From Pseudomonadota bacterium (GTDB lineage Bacteria > SAR324 > XYD2-FULL-50-16 > JAHJRI01), in the NCBI GenBank assembly GCA_022360105.1, contig JAKSDL010000042.1, positions 1 through 6,411 on the forward strand: a stretch of DNA of 6,411 nt, read 5' to 3'. Below, piece by piece: positions 4,471 through 6,411 of the stretch (the first letter of the stretch is position 1; every line of letters starts with the position of its first letter). Position numbers and translations under genes: made by a program. The notes beneath the pieces are model-generated. The model was given only the letters and a program-made list of their open reading frames with translations, searched no databases and was not told the origin of the DNA.

Positions 4471-5541
4471 ATGAGAATAGTCGTTAAAGTCGGGACTAAT
4501 GTTTTAGGAAGATCAAATGGACGTTTGGACTACAATCGTATTTCGGACCTGGTGGATCAAATAGCCGAATTGAGGAAATCCCACCAGGTGATTCTGGTAA
4601 GTTCAGGTGCGATCAGAGCTGGTCAGGAATTTTACCAGTTTATCGGCGAAAAAGACTCTTTGAAACGTCGCCAAATGCTTGCTGCAATAGGTCAGGGAAG
4701 GTTGTTCCAGCTATATTCTGATTTTTTTCGAGAGCATTCAATCATTACAGCTCAATCGCTAATCACTTTTGACGATTTCAGGAAAAAGGCCTCTTACAAC
4801 AATATTAAAAACACACTGGAAGGTCTGTTGGAAAACGGCGTGATGCCAATAATCAACGAAAATGACGTGGTCAGTTTCAGTGAATCCACTTTTGGAGATA
4901 ATGATCAATTGGCTGCTTTGACCGCATCCATGCTTAGTGTTGATCTAATGGTCCTGCTCTCCGATATTGTGGGCTTTTATACTGCTGATCCGAAGAAAAA
5001 TCCCAGCGCCAAATTGATTTCTAGTGTCGAAAGCATATCCCCAGAATTACTAGCATTGTGCGAAGATTCTTTGTCGGATGGAGGAACGGGGGGCATGCTC
5101 AGCAAATTAAAAGCTGCTGAAACTGCAACTCTGCATGGCATTCCCACAGTCGTTTGTTCTGGAAAACAAAAAAACTGTTTGTTAAATGCTGCATCCGGAA
5201 AAACCACCGGTACAACCTTTCTTACAAAAAACGAAAAAAAGGCTCTCAGTATTCGAGGGAAATGGATGACAACAGCAGCCAGCATCAAAGGCATAATTAC
5301 TATCGATGAGGGGGCTGAAAAAGCACTCAAAGATAAGAAAAGTCTTCTGGCTGTGGGCGTTACATCAATTGAAGGAAACTTCGATAAAAGAGATGTTGTA
5401 ATCATTCGAAACAGTGATAAAAGTAGAATCGGGGCAGGTCTGGTTAACTATACAGCCCGGGATTTAAGGCAAATGGTAAAAGCCAAAGAAAAACCCAAAG
5501 GGATCATTGTCATTCATAAAAATCATCTCTATACTTTATAG
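4471..5541 (+). CDS. proB: Glutamate 5-kinase (ProB) with C-terminal PUA domain
   Basis: ProB phosphorylates L-glutamate to gamma-glutamyl phosphate, the first and feedback-controlled step of proline synthesis, in the cytoplasm. From the ATG at 4471 the protein is 356 aa, close to the 367 aa of E. coli ProB. The amino-acid-kinase domain (about 1-250) shows VVKVGTNVL (4-12), VSSGAI (43-48), the INENDVV glutamate-site block (128-134), FGDNDQLAA (141-149) and GGTGGMLSKLKAA (204-216). The C-terminal part (about 262-350), including TIDEGAEKAL (277-286) and GNFDKRDVV (302-310), is the PUA domain. A TTG at 4438 would add 11 residues and overlap scpB. The ATG is preferred because ProB proteins normally begin just before the VVK(L/V)GT strand; a GGAG lies 12 nt upstream, slightly far. 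It follows scpB by 7 nt. proA, its usual partner, is not downstream. Confidence 0.95.
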   Translation: MRIVVKVGTNVLGRSNGRLDYNRISDLVDQIAELRKSHQVILVSSGAIRAGQEFYQFIGEKDSLKRRQMLAAIGQGRLFQLYSDFFREHSIITAQSLITFDDFRKKASYNNIKNTLEGLLENGVMPIINENDVVSFSESTFGDNDQLAALTASMLSVDLMVLLSDIVGFYTADPKKNPSAKLISSVESISPELLALCEDSLSDGGTGGMLSKLKAAETATLHGIPTVVCSGKQKNCLLNAASGKTTGTTFLTKNEKKALSIRGKWMTTAASIKGIITIDEGAEKALKDKKSLLAVGVTSIEGNFDKRDVVIIRNSDKSRIGAGLVNYTARDLRQMVKAKEKPKGIIVIHKNHLYTL

Positions 5542-5549
5542 AAGATGAT
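5522..5549. terminator. Hairpin across the proB stop codon (terminator-like)
   Basis: ATCATCTCTAT (5522-5532) pairs with ATAGAAGATGAT (5538-5549) through 11 base pairs with one bulged A (5542) and a 5-nt loop. The stem includes the proB TAG stop. No T-run follows on the plus strand, but five As precede it. In form it is a better intrinsic terminator for minus-strand transcripts, though no minus-strand gene lies to its right in this window. It may protect or end the scpB-proB mRNA. The structure is visible; the function is uncertain. Confidence 0.35.
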
Positions 5550-5644
5550 GAAAGTTGGATCTTAACTGTGATTTCCTGCTAACATCTGATAGCTGCACGT
5601 TTACATAAAGTATCCCGAGTGACCTAAAGACATCTTCTCTGCAT

Positions 5645-5672
5645 TTTACAAAAGAAAATACCGATTTATCAT
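5645..5672 (+). promoter_or_regulatory. Candidate sigma70-type promoter for the PBP1A-type gene
   Basis: TTTACA (5645-5650) and TATCAT (5667-5672) each match five of six consensus bases, with a 16-nt spacer. Transcription would start near 5680, leaving a leader of about 100 nt before the ATG at 5777. It is the best-formed promoter in the window and lies in the 235-nt gap after proB, which otherwise shows no gene. Confidence 0.5.
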
Positions 5673-5776
5673 TATCGATTTTGATTGAATCTGCATTGAG
5701 ATTTCGTTTTCATGTAATTAGGCTGTTGGAGATATTAATATAAGGTTTTAATTGTTTTTATTCTTACGGCTTATTC

Positions 5777-6411
5777 ATGGTAAAAAGAAACTCTTTAACC
5801 AATAATCAAAAAAGATCGCTTGTGGGCTTCATCATCGGCTATGGTCCTCCATCTAAACTGAGACGTATTGTCAACTACACAATATACCTCGGTTTAATTC
5901 TTTCTATATTGGTTTTAGGCTACCTCTCCTATCTTGCTGTCAATTTACCCAGCCTTGATGAACTAATTAACCCTAATTACGACCTGCCTACCCAAATATA
6001 CGACCGTAACAACGAGCTCATTACTGAATTCTACACAAAAAGGAGAGTCCTTATTCCCATTGACAAGGTTCCAAAAGTAATGGTGGAAGCTCTTCTGGCA
6101 ATAGAGGATGCCAGATTTTATAACCATTTTGGTATCGATCCCTTAAGAATGATCAAGGCATTTGTGGTAAATCTTTCCCAAATGAGAATAAGAGAAGGCG
6201 CAAGTACCTTAACGCAGCAAACGGCCAGGATGTTTATTTTGACCAATGAAAGAACCTTGGTCCGCAAACTCAAGGAAATATTGCTTGCCCTGGAGATCGA
6301 ACAGCGTTTTACCAAAGATCAGATTCTGGAACTATATTTAAACAAATACTACTTTGGACATGGAGCATACGGAATTGAGGCAGCAGCTCAAGCCTATTTC
6401 AGTAAAAGCGC
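5777..6411 (+). CDS. mrcA: Class A penicillin-binding protein 1A (bifunctional transglycosylase/transpeptidase), 5' part
   Basis: The frame is open from ATG 5777 to the right edge, giving the first 211 residues; a full PBP1A is usually 600-850 aa. A short cytoplasmic basic tail is followed by one membrane anchor (about 34-54), then the glycosyltransferase family 51 domain. Its motifs are visible: AIEDARFYNHFGID (108-121) with the catalytic Glu110, GASTLTQQTARMF (141-153, where most relatives have GGST), and RKLKEILLALEIEQ (163-176) followed by ELYLNKYYFGHGAYGIEAAA (185-204). This domain polymerises lipid II into glycan strands in the periplasm. The transpeptidase domain lies beyond the window, so the bifunctional label is inferred from the family; a monofunctional transglycosylase is less likely given the DLPTQIYDRNNELITEFY segment (69-86). 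The ATG is the only start after the in-frame TAA at 5741. No ribosome-binding site is evident. Confidence 0.93.
   Translation, partial: MVKRNSLTNNQKRSLVGFIIGYGPPSKLRRIVNYTIYLGLILSILVLGYLSYLAVNLPSLDELINPNYDLPTQIYDRNNELITEFYTKRRVLIPIDKVPKVMVEALLAIEDARFYNHFGIDPLRMIKAFVVNLSQMRIREGASTLTQQTARMFILTNERTLVRKLKEILLALEIEQRFTKDQILELYLNKYYFGHGAYGIEAAAQAYFSKS

Noticed and set aside
5540..5638. Distant inverted repeat AGAAGATG / CATCTTCT after proB
   Set aside because: The arms are more than 80 nt apart, and the left arm is better explained by the local hairpin across the proB stop codon.
6118..6315. 65-codon minus-strand frame inside the PBP1A-type gene
   Set aside because: It is antisense to the conserved glycosyltransferase motifs and has no recognisable feature.

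Overview
The window comes from a diderm (Gram-negative-type) bacterial chromosome of moderate to low GC. The evidence is an LptC/LptA lipopolysaccharide-export pair, an LpxL/HtrB-type acyltransferase and a bifunctional class A penicillin-binding protein. All recognisable genes are housekeeping or envelope genes. I see no transposase, phage gene, CRISPR array, toxin-antitoxin pair or defence module. The phylum cannot be fixed from this much sequence; a deltaproteobacterial-grade or SAR324-like lineage is only a guess.

Layout: the window splits into two divergent halves around an intergenic region at 3623-3878. The left half reads entirely on the minus strand: a gamma-class carbonic anhydrase-like protein (3622-3113), the acyltransferase (3109-2171), lptC (2088-1516), lptA (1519-530), and then the first bases of a 16S rRNA gene whose 5' end is at about position 31 and which runs off the left edge. 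The first two genes are 3 nt apart and lptC/lptA overlap by 4 nt, so these are two tightly linked pairs separated by 82 nt. The roughly 500 nt between lptA and the 16S gene hold the rRNA leader and its probable promoters. They contain three exact TTGACA hexamers, a symmetric operator-like element, a boxA-like stretch, and a C(UUCG)G hairpin directly before the 16S 5' end.

The right half reads on the plus strand: scpB (GTG 3879-4463), proB (ATG 4471-5541, 7 nt after scpB), an intergenic gap with a good sigma70-type promoter, and the first 211 codons of a PBP1A-type gene (5777 to the right edge).

How the genes fit together: the acyltransferase adds acyl chains to lipid A, and LptC and LptA carry finished LPS across the periplasm. 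The PBP1A-like protein polymerises and cross-links peptidoglycan. scpB (chromosome condensin accessory subunit) and proB (first step of proline synthesis) form a transcriptional pair without obvious functional kinship, and each lacks its usual neighbour (scpA, proA). lptB is not beside lptC/lptA either. The more unusual points are the double-domain LptA, the nested symmetric element in the rRNA promoter region and the unpaired scpB and proB. I found no clear previously undescribed system.
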